From an uncultured Eubacteriales bacterium (lineage in GTDB: Bacteria; Bacillota; Clostridia; Oscillospirales; CAG-272), in the NCBI GenBank assembly GCA_934433485.1, contig CAKRZR010000007.1:53503-117502 (forward strand): DNA of 64,000 nucleotides, in the 5' to 3' direction. Shown here piece by piece: positions 8,694 through 17,582 of the stretch (within the stretch, counting starts at the first letter, position 1; the number at the start of each line of letters is the position of its first letter). The notes beneath the pieces are model-generated. The model was not told where the DNA came from. It did not search any database and saw nothing but the letters and a program-made list of their open reading frames with translations. Both the position numbers and the translations under genes were made by a program.

Positions 8694-10172
8694 ATGAAAC
8701 TGAAAAAGCTCACCACGATCCTTTTGCTCATTGCCATGCTCCTGCCGCTTGCGTCCTGTGGGAACGGTGGAAAGGACAGCGATACCGAAACCCAAGGCAA
8801 TGTATCCGCGGAATCCGACACAACCGGCGCGGATACCGCGGAATCAGAGACCACGCGCGCCGATTATCCGGACGATCTGCCGGAGAAAGACTTTGGCGGA
8901 AAGACCTACACGGTGCTCGGCGAGGGCATGTCCGTTTACTTTCATGCCGACGAACTGAACGGCGAGGTGCTCAACGATGCCTTATACAACCGCGACGTCA
9001 AGGTCGGCGAACGCTTCAACGCCAAGATCGCGCTGTCGGAGACCGCGGACGCGCAAGCCACCATCGACACGGCAAAGGCGTCTGTACAGGCAGGCGAGGA
9101 CGAATACGCCGCCGTTGTGTCCTTCGTCATCTACATGGGCATGGCGGTCACCAACAATATCTTTCAGCCGGTGAGCGATCTGCCGTATATCAACCTCAAC
9201 CAGCCCTGGTGGTCGGCAAGCAACCTGACCGATCTGACCTACCGCGGCAAAACGTTCCTTGTGATGGGCGACTTCGACATGTCCGGTCTTTCCCAGACAA
9301 AGTGCATGTTCTACAACAAGGATCTCGCGGAATCCTTTGGTCTGCCGAATATTTACGAAACGGTGCGCAATGGACAGTGGACGAAGGACAAGATCAACGA
9401 GCTGTGCGAGGGTACCTATGTCGATGTAAATGGCGATGGGCAAAAGGACGCAGGCGACCAGTACGGGTACGCCGTAGACTCCAAAGGCGACTTCAACGGT
9501 CTGCTCTGGGCATTCGGCAAGCGACTCTTTGAGCAGCAATCCGACGGCACATACAAGGATGTGTATTACGATGAAAAGCTCGTTTCCATCGTGGAATGGT
9601 GCTATGACATCAAGAACAACCACGACTACACCTGGACAGACAGCGAATGGAACACCGGCTACAACATGTTCATGCTGGAAAAGACCCTCATCGCCAACGG
9701 CTATATCTCCATGACGCAGTGGGGTATGCGCGATCTGGAAGCCGATTACGCAATCCTACCATGCCCGAAGTGGGACGAAGCGCAGCAGAACTACTACACC
9801 TATGTAGAAGGCTCCCACTCCATCGCAGGTGTGCTGACCACGGCGCAGGATAAGGAATTTGTCGGCTGCATCATGGAGGCGCTGAACGCGGAATCGTGGA
9901 AAACGGTTCGACCGGCGTACTACGACAGCTGCCTGAAGTATAAGGGCGCGCGCGACGAGGATTCCGTGGAAATGCTCGACATCCTCATGGACGGTCGTCT
10001 CTTTGACTTCGGTTACGTCTACGGCGGCTGGGGCGCTGCGTTCTGGCTCCAGTACTGCATCAACGACGAAAACTCCACAGACATCACCTCGTACTACGAA
10101 AAGAAGAAAAACGAATGGAACACCTACATGGACAAGGTGTTCACCGCGTTTGACGACTTTACGCAGGGTTAA
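8694..10172 (+). CDS. Solute-binding lipoprotein, tandem copy 1
   Basis: 492 residues. Signal peptide with lipobox LASC at about residue 22, then a short acidic Thr/Glu linker and an extracellular solute-binding fold like those of sugar ABC importers. A loop DVNGDGQKDAGDQYG at about 243-257 has the spacing of an EF-hand-like Ca2+ site. Ribosome site AGAAAGG. It is followed by two close paralogues in tandem and has a more distant one at 32196; copies 1 and 2 are nearly identical over their C-terminal 250 residues. No permease or ATPase genes accompany it, so partner subunits must be elsewhere. Confidence 0.82.
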   Translation: MKLKKLTTILLLIAMLLPLASCGNGGKDSDTETQGNVSAESDTTGADTAESETTRADYPDDLPEKDFGGKTYTVLGEGMSVYFHADELNGEVLNDALYNRDVKVGERFNAKIALSETADAQATIDTAKASVQAGEDEYAAVVSFVIYMGMAVTNNIFQPVSDLPYINLNQPWWSASNLTDLTYRGKTFLVMGDFDMSGLSQTKCMFYNKDLAESFGLPNIYETVRNGQWTKDKINELCEGTYVDVNGDGQKDAGDQYGYAVDSKGDFNGLLWAFGKRLFEQQSDGTYKDVYYDEKLVSIVEWCYDIKNNHDYTWTDSEWNTGYNMFMLEKTLIANGYISMTQWGMRDLEADYAILPCPKWDEAQQNYYTYVEGSHSIAGVLTTAQDKEFVGCIMEALNAESWKTVRPAYYDSCLKYKGARDEDSVEMLDILMDGRLFDFGYVYGGWGAAFWLQYCINDENSTDITSYYEKKKNEWNTYMDKVFTAFDDFTQG

Positions 10173-10317
10173 AAACGCGGAAAACGCAAATGCGCACGCG
10201 CTCCGGGGGCGAACCTGAAATAACGGCTGCCCCCGGTCTGCCCCGCGTCCGGACCACACAGCGCACACCTCAGTATTGAACATAATTTACCAAATCAGAA
10301 ACAGAAAGGCAATCCAG

Positions 10318-11805
10318 ATGAAAAAGCGAACCCAAAAGCTCACCACCATTTTGCTCCTCATCGCCATGCTCCTCCCGCTCGCGTCCTGCGGAAACGGCGG
10401 TGATACCCCGGAGACCGACCGTGTCAGCGCGGAATCGGAAAACAACGGCGCCGCGACCGATACGGACGGCGAAACGGAGACGACACGCGCCGATTACCCG
10501 GACGAGCTGCCGGAGAAGGATTTCGGCGGTGCTGCCTACACGGTGTTTGGCGATGAGGGAATGCACGGTCTCTACTTTTGGGAGGAGATGACGGGCGATG
10601 CGCTGGATGACGCGCTTTACACCAGAGACAGACGCGTGGAGGATCGCTTCAACACGAAGGTGGTCTTTACCTCCGCGCCCGACGCCAAGAATGTTATGGA
10701 CGCGGCAAAGGCATCGGTTCAGGCAGGCACGGACGACTATTCCGCGGTCCTCACCCACGTGATCCTGATGGGCATGGCGGTCACGAACAACATCTTCCTG
10801 CCGATCAGCGATCTGCCGTATATCAATCTCACACAGCCGTGGTGGGCGCCGAGCAACCTGACCGACCTCACCTATCGCGGCAAAACGGTGCTTGCCATGG
10901 GCGACTACGATATGTCCGGTATCTCCCAGACGCAGTGCCTCTTTTACAACAAAAATCTCGCCGAGACCTACGATCTGCCGAACATTTACGATACGGTACG
11001 CGCCGGCAAGTGGACGAAGGATACGCTCAATCAGCTGTGCGAGGGTACGTATGTCGATGTGAACGGCAACGGCGCAAGAGACGAGGAGGACCAGTACGGC
11101 TTTGCCGTGGACTCCAAGGGCGACTTCAACGGCTATCTCTGGGCATTCGGCAAGCGGCTCTTTGAACAGCAGTCCGACGGCACCTACAAGGACGTGTACT
11201 ACGACGAAAAGCTCGTCTCCATCGTGGAATGGTGCTACGACATCAAGAACAACCACGATTACACCTTCACGGACGGCGAATGGCACACCGGCTACCGTCA
11301 GTTCCTGAAGGACAAGACCCTCATCGCAAACGGCTACGTCGCCAAAACACAGTGGGATATGCGGCAAATGGAATCCGATTACGCGATCCTGCCGCTGCCG
11401 AAGTGGGACGAAGCACAGAAGGATTATTACACCTACGTCGAGGGCTCTCACTCCATCGCAGGCGTGCTGACGACGGTACAGGACAAGGATATGGTCGGCT
11501 TCGTCATGGAAGCACTGAACGCCGAGAGCTGGAAAACAGTCCGTCCGACGTATTATGACAGCTGTCTCAAGTACAAGGGCGCGCGCGACGAGGATTCCAT
11601 CGAAATGCTCGACATCCTCATGGACGGACGCCGCTTTGACTTCGGCTACGTCTACGGCGGCTGGGGCGCGGCGTTCTGGTTCCAGTACTGCATCAACGAC
11701 GAGCACTCCACGGACATCACCTCCTACTACGAAAAGAAGAAGGCGGAATGGAACAGCTACATGGACAAGGTGTTCACCGCGTTCGACGACTTTACGCAGG
11801 AATAA
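10318..11805 (+). CDS. Solute-binding lipoprotein, tandem copy 2
   Basis: 495 residues, lipobox LASC, same layout as copy 1: acidic linker, the shared TRADYPDELPEKDFGG block, the EF-hand-like loop DVNGNGARDEEDQYG, and a C-terminal half almost identical to copy 1. The start at 10318 is set by the AGAAAGG ribosome site; the frame opens earlier at 10276. The N-terminal lobe differs most from copies 1 and 3, suggesting that ligand preference has diverged while the transporter-facing side is kept. A GC-rich hairpin (10203-10236) without a U-run lies between copies 1 and 2. Confidence 0.82.
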   Translation: MKKRTQKLTTILLLIAMLLPLASCGNGGDTPETDRVSAESENNGAATDTDGETETTRADYPDELPEKDFGGAAYTVFGDEGMHGLYFWEEMTGDALDDALYTRDRRVEDRFNTKVVFTSAPDAKNVMDAAKASVQAGTDDYSAVLTHVILMGMAVTNNIFLPISDLPYINLTQPWWAPSNLTDLTYRGKTVLAMGDYDMSGISQTQCLFYNKNLAETYDLPNIYDTVRAGKWTKDTLNQLCEGTYVDVNGNGARDEEDQYGFAVDSKGDFNGYLWAFGKRLFEQQSDGTYKDVYYDEKLVSIVEWCYDIKNNHDYTFTDGEWHTGYRQFLKDKTLIANGYVAKTQWDMRQMESDYAILPLPKWDEAQKDYYTYVEGSHSIAGVLTTVQDKDMVGFVMEALNAESWKTVRPTYYDSCLKYKGARDEDSIEMLDILMDGRRFDFGYVYGGWGAAFWFQYCINDEHSTDITSYYEKKKAEWNSYMDKVFTAFDDFTQE

Positions 11806-11855
11806 ATCCCCCCTATTGCAATCCCTATTTTCACACACAAGAAAGGCAAATTTCC

Positions 11856-13328
11856 ATGAAAAAACTCACCACGCTCCTTTTGCTCATCGCTATGCTCCTG
11901 CCGCTTGCCTCCTGCGGGGACGGCGGAAAGGACAGCGAAACCGAAACCAAAAACAATGTATCCGCGGAATCCGACAATGTGTCGAATGACGAAACGACGG
12001 AGACCGAAACCACGCGCGCCGACTATCCGGACGAGCTGCCGGAGAAGGACTTCGGCGGGAAGACCTTTACAGTCCTCGGCTATGACGCCACCATAGACTA
12101 TATCCGCGCTGAAGAGCTGACCGGCGACGTCATGGGCGACTCCCTCTACAACCGCAACATCAAGGTGGCGGATCGCTTCGGCATTGACCTGCAGTTCATC
12201 GAAGGCGGCGATTACGGGACGATCACCAAGCTCTGCAACACCGCGGTTACTGCCGGAGAGGACACATACCAATTGGTCGCCTCGCACGTCATTGAAATGG
12301 GCAAAAGCATCGCGAACGGTATTTATCAGCCTGTAAACGCGCTGCCCTATATTGATTTCACCAAGCCCTGGTGGTCGAAGAGCTGCACGGAGGATCTCGC
12401 GTATCACGGGCAAACCTATCTTGCCATCGGTGATTTCGACCTGTCCGCAGTCGGCAAGGCGGTCTGCCTCATGTACAACAAAGACCTTGCTGAAAAACTC
12501 GGTCTGCCGAATATCTATGAGACGGTACGGAGCGGCAAATGGACCAAGGATGAGCTGACACGGATCTGCGAGGGCACCTATGTAGACGTCAACGGCGACG
12601 GGCAGAAGGACGAGGGCGACCAGTACGGCTTTGCCATCGACTCCAAGGGCGACGCGAACACGTACCTCTGGTCGTTTGGCAAGAAGGTCATGACCAAAAA
12701 CACGGACGGCGAATACGACGATACCTTCTACGATGAAAAGCTCGTTTCCATCGTGGAATGGCTTTATGACATCAAGCTGAACGACTACGTGTGGACGGAC
12801 GCGAACTGGAACACCGGCTACAACGCCTTCATGCGCGAAAACACCCTCATCGCCAACGGCAACCTCGAAATGACCCAGTGGGGCATGCGCGATCTGGAGC
12901 TGGATTACGCGATCATCCCGATGCCGAAATGGGACGAGGCGCAGCAGGGCTACTACACCAGCGTCGGCGGCTCCCACGACATCCAGGGCATCCTCATCAC
13001 GGCGCAGGACAAGGATTTTGTCGGCCTGATCGTCGAAGCTCTGAATGCGGAATCCTGGAAAACCGTCACCCAGCCGTACTGCGAAACCACGCTGAAGTAT
13101 AAGGGCGCGCGCGACGAGGATTCTCTGGAGATGATCGACATCACGCTGAACGGCAGAATCTACGACTTCGGCTTCGTTTATGGCGGTTGGGGCGAGGCAT
13201 TCTGGCTTCAGTACTGCCTGAACGACAACCAATCCAAGGATATCACCTCGTACGTTGAGAAAAACAAAAACACCTGGAACAAGACGATGGCGGACGTGTT
13301 CGCAACCTTTGACGAGTACACCAAATAA
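11856..13328 (+). CDS. Solute-binding lipoprotein, tandem copy 3
   Basis: 490 residues, signal peptide and lipobox LASC, EF-hand-like loop DVNGDGQKDEGDQYG. It is more diverged than copies 1 and 2 but clearly the same family from end to end (for example the IVEWLYDIK and YGGWGEAFWLQYC blocks). The start at 11856 has GAAAGG upstream, as in the other copies; the open frame extends back into copy 2. Last gene of the tandem set, followed by a strong terminator. Extracytoplasmic, lipid-anchored; ligand unknown, probably an oligosaccharide given the neighbouring GH13. Confidence 0.82.
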   Translation: MKKLTTLLLLIAMLLPLASCGDGGKDSETETKNNVSAESDNVSNDETTETETTRADYPDELPEKDFGGKTFTVLGYDATIDYIRAEELTGDVMGDSLYNRNIKVADRFGIDLQFIEGGDYGTITKLCNTAVTAGEDTYQLVASHVIEMGKSIANGIYQPVNALPYIDFTKPWWSKSCTEDLAYHGQTYLAIGDFDLSAVGKAVCLMYNKDLAEKLGLPNIYETVRSGKWTKDELTRICEGTYVDVNGDGQKDEGDQYGFAIDSKGDANTYLWSFGKKVMTKNTDGEYDDTFYDEKLVSIVEWLYDIKLNDYVWTDANWNTGYNAFMRENTLIANGNLEMTQWGMRDLELDYAIIPMPKWDEAQQGYYTSVGGSHDIQGILITAQDKDFVGLIVEALNAESWKTVTQPYCETTLKYKGARDEDSLEMIDITLNGRIYDFGFVYGGWGEAFWLQYCLNDNQSKDITSYVEKNKNTWNKTMADVFATFDEYTK

Positions 13329-13344
13329 TCGCTGCTGAAACACA

Positions 13345-13400
13345 GGGGAAAAGGAGAGCATCGACAAAAGGACAGGATCGCTCCCTTTTCCCCATTTTTT
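13345..13400 (+). terminator. Terminator after the solute-binding triplet
   Basis: Stem GGGGAAAAGGAGAG pairing with CTCCCTTTTCCCC, followed by ATTTTTT. It ends the 8694-13328 transcription unit. Confidence 0.85.
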
Positions 13401-13504
13401 AAGGATACTCTGCATGCATCGGATTTTTGCGAAATAATGTTAAAATACAGAGCCTTTTGCCGCAAAAATCTCCTGAAATCTGAGACTTCCTACAGGTACG
13501 ACAT

Positions 13505-14875
13505 ATGCAAACGAATCGACAATTCTGGCGTCCGTTTTTCCGGATGCTCATCATCATCGCGCTGCAAAACGTGATCGTGTACGGCGTGAGCCTGCTCGAC
13601 AACATTATGCTCGGCGGTTATACGGAGCTGGCACTGTCCGGCGTCGCGCTGGTCAACCAGATCCAGTTTCTCCTGCAAATGCTCATTGGCGGCGTTGCGG
13701 ACGGCGTCATTGTGATCTCGTCGCGCTTCTGGGGCGAAAAGAACCTTGACAACATCAAAAAAGCCGCCGCGGTCGCCATGCAGGTCGCGCTTGGGATCGC
13801 AGCGCTGCTCTTTGTATTCGCGTTTTTTCTGCCGGAGACGGTGCTTGGCATCCTGACCGACAAGCCGCACGTCATCGCGGAGGGCGCGAAATACATGCGC
13901 ATCATCTGCTTTACGTATTTCTTCTTTGCGGCGACGCAGGTGCTCCTCGGCGTGCTGCGCAGTGTGGAGACAGCGTGGATCGGTTTTGCCAATTCGACGG
14001 CGGCGCTTATCATCAACGGCGTGCTCAATTACGCGTTGATCTACGGTCGCCTCGGTGCCCCGGAGCTCGGCGTACGCGGCGCCGCGATTGCCACCCTCGT
14101 CTCCCGGATCGCGGAATTTTGCATCGTCGCCGTATATTTATTCGCGTTCGATAGGAAAATCCGTGCAAAGCTCGGCGATGTGTTCCGACTGCGCCCGGAT
14201 GGAAAAATCTACAAAATGTTCGCAAAGGTCAGCCTTCCGGTCGTTCTGTCCGGCGGTTCCTGGGGGATCGCGATGGCAATGCAGACAGCGATCCTCGGGC
14301 GAATGGCGGATTCCGTGATCTCGGCAAACAGCATCGCGACGACGGTCTTTTCCATCATGTCGGTGCTTCTCTACGGCGCGGCGACAGCTTCGTCTGTAAC
14401 CATCGGCAAATCCATCGGGGAATGGAAGGATTCCGGGCGCAGCGAAGCGGACTGCATGGCGGAATTCAAGTCCCGCGTGCGCAAAATGCAGCTGCTGTTC
14501 CTCGGATTGGGACTTTGCACGGGCTGTATGCTGTTTTTCATGAAGGATATCATCATCGGCGCGTACAACATTACCCCTGAAACACGCACACTTGCGCTCA
14601 CCTTTATGACGGTGCTGTCCGTGACCGTTGTCGGGACGTCGTACCAGATGCCGTGTCTGACCGGCATTGTACGCGGCGGCGGCGATACAAAATTCGTGCT
14701 CTTCAACGACATCATCTTCATGTGGTGCATCGTCCTGCCGTCGTCCTTCCTCGCCGCGTTCGTTTTCAAGTTGGCGCCTGTATACGTGTTCATCTGCCTG
14801 AAAGCCGACCAGATTCTCAAGTGCTTTGTGGCGGTGGTCAAGGTGAATCGGTTCCGTTTTGTGAAGAAATTCTGA
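13505..14875 (+). CDS. MATE-family efflux transporter
   Basis: 456 residues with about twelve hydrophobic segments in two related halves, the layout of Na+- or H+-driven multidrug (MatE) exporters. The N-terminal half has the typical LDNIMLGGYTELALSGVALVNQIQFL block, where the family binds substrate near the membrane centre; the second half repeats it with VSLPVVLSGGSWGIAMAMQTAILGRM. Each of these strings is shown only to point to its position. Start at 13505 with AGG 11 nt upstream. A single-gene unit between two terminators. The drug or metabolite exported is not deducible. Confidence 0.88.
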   Translation: MQTNRQFWRPFFRMLIIIALQNVIVYGVSLLDNIMLGGYTELALSGVALVNQIQFLLQMLIGGVADGVIVISSRFWGEKNLDNIKKAAAVAMQVALGIAALLFVFAFFLPETVLGILTDKPHVIAEGAKYMRIICFTYFFFAATQVLLGVLRSVETAWIGFANSTAALIINGVLNYALIYGRLGAPELGVRGAAIATLVSRIAEFCIVAVYLFAFDRKIRAKLGDVFRLRPDGKIYKMFAKVSLPVVLSGGSWGIAMAMQTAILGRMADSVISANSIATTVFSIMSVLLYGAATASSVTIGKSIGEWKDSGRSEADCMAEFKSRVRKMQLLFLGLGLCTGCMLFFMKDIIIGAYNITPETRTLALTFMTVLSVTVVGTSYQMPCLTGIVRGGGDTKFVLFNDIIFMWCIVLPSSFLAAFVFKLAPVYVFICLKADQILKCFVAVVKVNRFRFVKKF

Positions 14876-14901
14876 ATGCATTTCGCATATTTATTCAATA
14901 A

Positions 14902-14936
14902 AAATACCGGTATCCGCAGGGGAACCGGTATTTTTT
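14902..14936. terminator. Bidirectional terminator between MATE gene and RiPP-like operon
   Basis: Stem AATACCGGT/ACCGGTATT with A-runs and T-runs on the two sides. It serves the MATE gene on the plus strand and the end of the 23276-14951 operon on the minus strand. Confidence 0.85.
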
Positions 14937-14950
14937 GTTTGTTTTTGGAT

Positions 14951-15220
14951 TCATTCGTTCACGATCAGTCCAAGCGTCGTAAGCTTTTCCCAGAACGCGT
15001 CAACGTCGGCTTGCGCGGTCGCTTCGTCTACATCGTAGGTCTCGAGCACTTTTTCGATCGCGTACGGCACGGTGCAGGTTTCCGCAAGCGCTTTCCAGAT
15101 GGTGGCGCCTACAGGATTGAGCGTGACGATCCCGGACAGCTCCGCGGAGGTTTCGCCCAGCGGAATGAGCATATCCTCCCCGGCGATGGTGCGCAGAATG
15201 AAATTTTCGTTGAGCTTCAT
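14951..15220 (-). CDS. PqqD-like RiPP recognition protein
   Basis: 89 residues. The pattern (N-terminal beta-hairpin, then LNPVGATIWKALAETCT and a final helix pair around DVDAFWEKLTTLGLI) matches PqqD-type proteins, whose winged-helix fold (RRE) binds leader peptides and brings them to radical SAM enzymes. Start at 15220 with AAAGGA upstream; the longer open frame overlaps the radical SAM gene. It is the last gene of the operon and lies 40 nt after the radical SAM gene, the usual partner. Role inferred: delivery of the 17342-17566 peptide to the enzyme. Confidence 0.82.
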   Translation of the reverse strand: MKLNENFILRTIAGEDMLIPLGETSAELSGIVTLNPVGATIWKALAETCTVPYAIEKVLETYDVDEATAQADVDAFWEKLTTLGLIVNE

Positions 15221-15260
15221 GGTTGGTGTTCCTTTATGTGCGATTTGAAAAACATGTATT

Positions 15261-16436
15261 TCACTCGACTTCCGTCCGGCGCTCGTATTCCGCAAGCCAG
15301 TTCTTCCCGACTGTCAGGTACGCGTCCAATTTACGGCACAAATACGTCGGCGTGACTTTGAAGTCCGCGTTTTCCGCATAGCATGCCGCCGGACAAAACT
15401 CGCAGATCTCCTTCTTCGGGCATGCCGTGCACTTTGCCGGAAGGAGGATCTCGGCTCTTGCACTGCGTATTTTCTGCCACGCGGCGTCAAAACCGTCTGA
15501 TAGCGGGAAACCGGGCACGGTCATCATGCCGCACGGGCGCATCTCGCCGTTGTAGGTGATCCAGAAAGTGGTAGAACCGGCACGGCAGCGGATCCGCTCC
15601 GTTGGCAATTCCTGGCATTCCTCATCCGGGTCGGGCACAGGCGCGCCGGAGAGCATACCGCGAATCCGCTTTGCAAGAACAGCATCCTCGAAGCGAAATC
15701 TGTCGTACTGAAAACGCACATTTCCCGCCGTCTCCGGTGTCATGCGCGCATTTTCGCATGCATCGCACGGTTTTCCGGCGGCTTCACTGGCGCGCAGCGG
15801 CGGAAACATGTACGACGCGACCTGCAGAGGAAGATCGCGCTCCTTGGCAAAGGCGAAAATCTGCGGCAGATCGGCGAGATTCTCCGGCGTCGCGGAAAAA
15901 TTGAGCTTGCAGCGGATCCCGGCTTCGCACAGCAAATCCACGGCACGATAGGCGCGCGTGTACGCATCCTCGTGACCGCACAACCGGCGATACGATTCCG
16001 GCTTCGCGCCGTACAAGGTCAGATTCACGCGCAGCGGCGGATATTTCTTCCACAGCGCGATCACGCCCTCGTCGATCCGGGTGCCGTTTGTGTTGAAGGA
16101 CACGAGCAGACCCAGGCGACGACAGGCGGTGTAGATTTCCGAAAAATCGTTGCGCAGCAGCGGTTCGCCGCCGGTCAATAACAGCAGCAGCATTCCGGAT
16201 TTCTGCGCGGCCTTTGCGATATCGATCCAGGCGGCGGCGGGCAATTCCTCGCGCAGGGCGGCGGAATCGTTCGCGCGCTTATGGATGTAGCACATGCGGC
16301 AGTCGAGATTGCAACGGGCGGTCAGTTCAAAGGTACCGGACAGCGGGATACCGGCGTTCGTACTTTTGGCAAAAAGATAGTCGATAAATTGTTGATAATT
16401 CGGCATATTGCACCAATTTACGCGATTTTCAGTCAA
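15261..16436 (-). CDS. Radical SAM/SPASM peptide-maturase-like enzyme
   Basis: 391 residues. Radical SAM motif CNLDCRMC (Cys42, 46, 49) binds the 4Fe-4S cluster and S-adenosylmethionine. The C-terminal SPASM part has GEMRPC and then CTACPKKEICEFCPAAC with a later YLC, enough cysteines for two auxiliary clusters. Enzymes of this type make thioether or C-C crosslinks in ribosomal peptides. The start is probably TTG at 16436, overlapping the end of the kinase gene by 8 nt (coupled translation); ATG at 16406 is the alternative, but neither has a strong ribosome site. Located between the kinase and the PqqD-like gene. Confidence 0.88.
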   Translation of the reverse strand: MTENRVNWCNMPNYQQFIDYLFAKSTNAGIPLSGTFELTARCNLDCRMCYIHKRANDSAALREELPAAAWIDIAKAAQKSGMLLLLLTGGEPLLRNDFSEIYTACRRLGLLVSFNTNGTRIDEGVIALWKKYPPLRVNLTLYGAKPESYRRLCGHEDAYTRAYRAVDLLCEAGIRCKLNFSATPENLADLPQIFAFAKERDLPLQVASYMFPPLRASEAAGKPCDACENARMTPETAGNVRFQYDRFRFEDAVLAKRIRGMLSGAPVPDPDEECQELPTERIRCRAGSTTFWITYNGEMRPCGMMTVPGFPLSDGFDAAWQKIRSARAEILLPAKCTACPKKEICEFCPAACYAENADFKVTPTYLCRKLDAYLTVGKNWLAEYERRTEVE

Positions 16437-17268
16437 ACAGTGCGGTTTCCAGCACTGTCACGGCTGCCTCATCGGGTGTGCAGGACAGACTGAAAACGGG
16501 CACGTTTTCGAGAATCGCGGAGGCAAGGTCGATGATTTTGGGGAAGCACAGCGGCTTGCAGCCGAAGCTGTTTTGCACGACGGCTTGCAGCGCTGCGGCG
16601 CCGTGGAGTCGAACCGCGTGATTCTCCGGCGACTGCGCGAGACCGACGATGGCGCGCACGGGCAGCTCGTATGGTTCGCAGATGCCGCTTGTGCCGCAGA
16701 ACGGCAGACCGTGCGCGTGGATCACACCGTTTCGCACCGAGACCGCGCCCTTGTCGCCGTTTACGACTGTCGCGCCGCGGTGCTTTTCCCACAGGGCGGC
16801 TTGGGTCGATTTGCCGGTGCCAGACGGGGCTACGAACAGGATCGCTTCGTCGCGGTGTCGGATGACGGCGGCGTGGAGGATGAGGGTGTCGAAAAAGGAC
16901 AGCGTGTACGGCAGGTCTATGGCGGACCAGAGGACCTGCGTGCGGATCGTGTACGGTTTTTCGGCGGTCAGGGAGTGGATTGTGGCGGCTGGCTCGCCGA
17001 TTTTGCGGCTTACGGCGACGAGGGGGATGCCGCTTGCGCGGTGGCGGAGGACGCGGGTGTAGGTGTCACCGGAGAGGATGACCTCGCCGTCCGCGAACGG
17101 GATGACTTTTCCGGTGGGGAGAGGCAGGGCGTCGGCGGAGAGGAGGGGGAACGAAACGGCGTCCGGTGCGGGCTCGGCTGCGAAGAGGAGGGTGTCGCGG
17201 TTTTCGACGAGGGGGCAGTCGGGCAAAAAGCACACGGGCACCCCGGCGATGCGGTAGTTGTACGTCAT
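16429..17268 (-). CDS. HPr-kinase-like ATP-binding protein (RiPP tailoring candidate)
   Basis: 279 residues. The C-terminal half carries LHAAVIRHRDEAILFVAPSG then TGKST, a Walker A loop at about 147-155, followed by VVNGDKGAV (about 168-176), the arrangement of HPr kinase C-terminal domains. The N-terminal half is unrelated to HprK. Proteins of this type occur in RiPP clusters: a family of lasso-peptide kinases phosphorylates the C-terminal Ser of the precursor, and SynChlorMet cassettes contain an HprK-like member. The neighbouring precursor ends in Ser. The gene overlaps the radical SAM gene and follows the precursor by 73 nt. The function is inferred from family and context. Confidence 0.75.
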   Translation of the reverse strand: MTYNYRIAGVPVCFLPDCPLVENRDTLLFAAEPAPDAVSFPLLSADALPLPTGKVIPFADGEVILSGDTYTRVLRHRASGIPLVAVSRKIGEPAATIHSLTAEKPYTIRTQVLWSAIDLPYTLSFFDTLILHAAVIRHRDEAILFVAPSGTGKSTQAALWEKHRGATVVNGDKGAVSVRNGVIHAHGLPFCGTSGICEPYELPVRAIVGLAQSPENHAVRLHGAAALQAVVQNSFGCKPLCFPKIIDLASAILENVPVFSLSCTPDEAAVTVLETALFD

Positions 17269-17341
17269 GAGGCAGTCCTATACGGGAAATGCGCCCACAC
17301 GATGGGTCGCGCAGGCGCAATTTCTCCGGGGGTTGTGGAGG

Positions 17342-17566
17342 TTAGGAGTTGAAAATGTACGCATTTGCAGATAATTTACACTCTTCGTCAACACGTGTAG
17401 TGCAACTACCTTCAGCGGTTAATTCTTTGCCATCAAAGATATCCCCTGGAATACCACAAGTATTCTCATCGTTAGATGTTCCGTCAACGTGAGTACAAGT
17501 GGAAATAGCGGTATTCACCTCGAAGTCAACAACACTTAACTCCGGCTTTGCATATTTTGCTTTCAT
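17342..17566 (-). CDS. Small Cys-containing peptide, candidate RiPP precursor
   Basis: 74 residues. The first 20 (MKAKYAKPELSVVDFEVNTA) resemble the conserved leader-like start of many clostridial peptide substrates; the rest is acidic, with Cys24, 37, 55 and 63 and a C-terminal Ser74. Three Cys are followed at spacing 3-4 by Asp (C24-x3-D28, C37-x4-D42, C55-x4-D60) and the fourth by Asn, spacing reminiscent of Cys-x3-Asp thioether donors and acceptors in ranthipeptides. An AAGGAG ribosome site lies 8 nt upstream; the gene starts 16 nt after the giant secreted-protein gene. No Gly-Gly leader site is obvious. AT-rich compared with the flanking genes. Confidence 0.78.
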   Translation of the reverse strand: MKAKYAKPELSVVDFEVNTAISTCTHVDGTSNDENTCGIPGDIFDGKELTAEGSCTTRVDEECKLSANAYIFNS

Positions 17567-17582
17567 TATATTGTCTCCTTCT

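Noticed and set aside
10270..13415. Minus-strand frames of 522 and 552 residues antisense to the solute-binding genes
   Set aside because: Composition (His/Val/Arg-rich) and lack of ribosome sites mark them as shadows of GC-rich coding DNA.
17342..17566. Lasso peptide precursor
   Set aside because: No asparagine-synthetase-like cyclase or transglutaminase-like protease is nearby; the radical SAM enzyme and four Cys point to another RiPP class.
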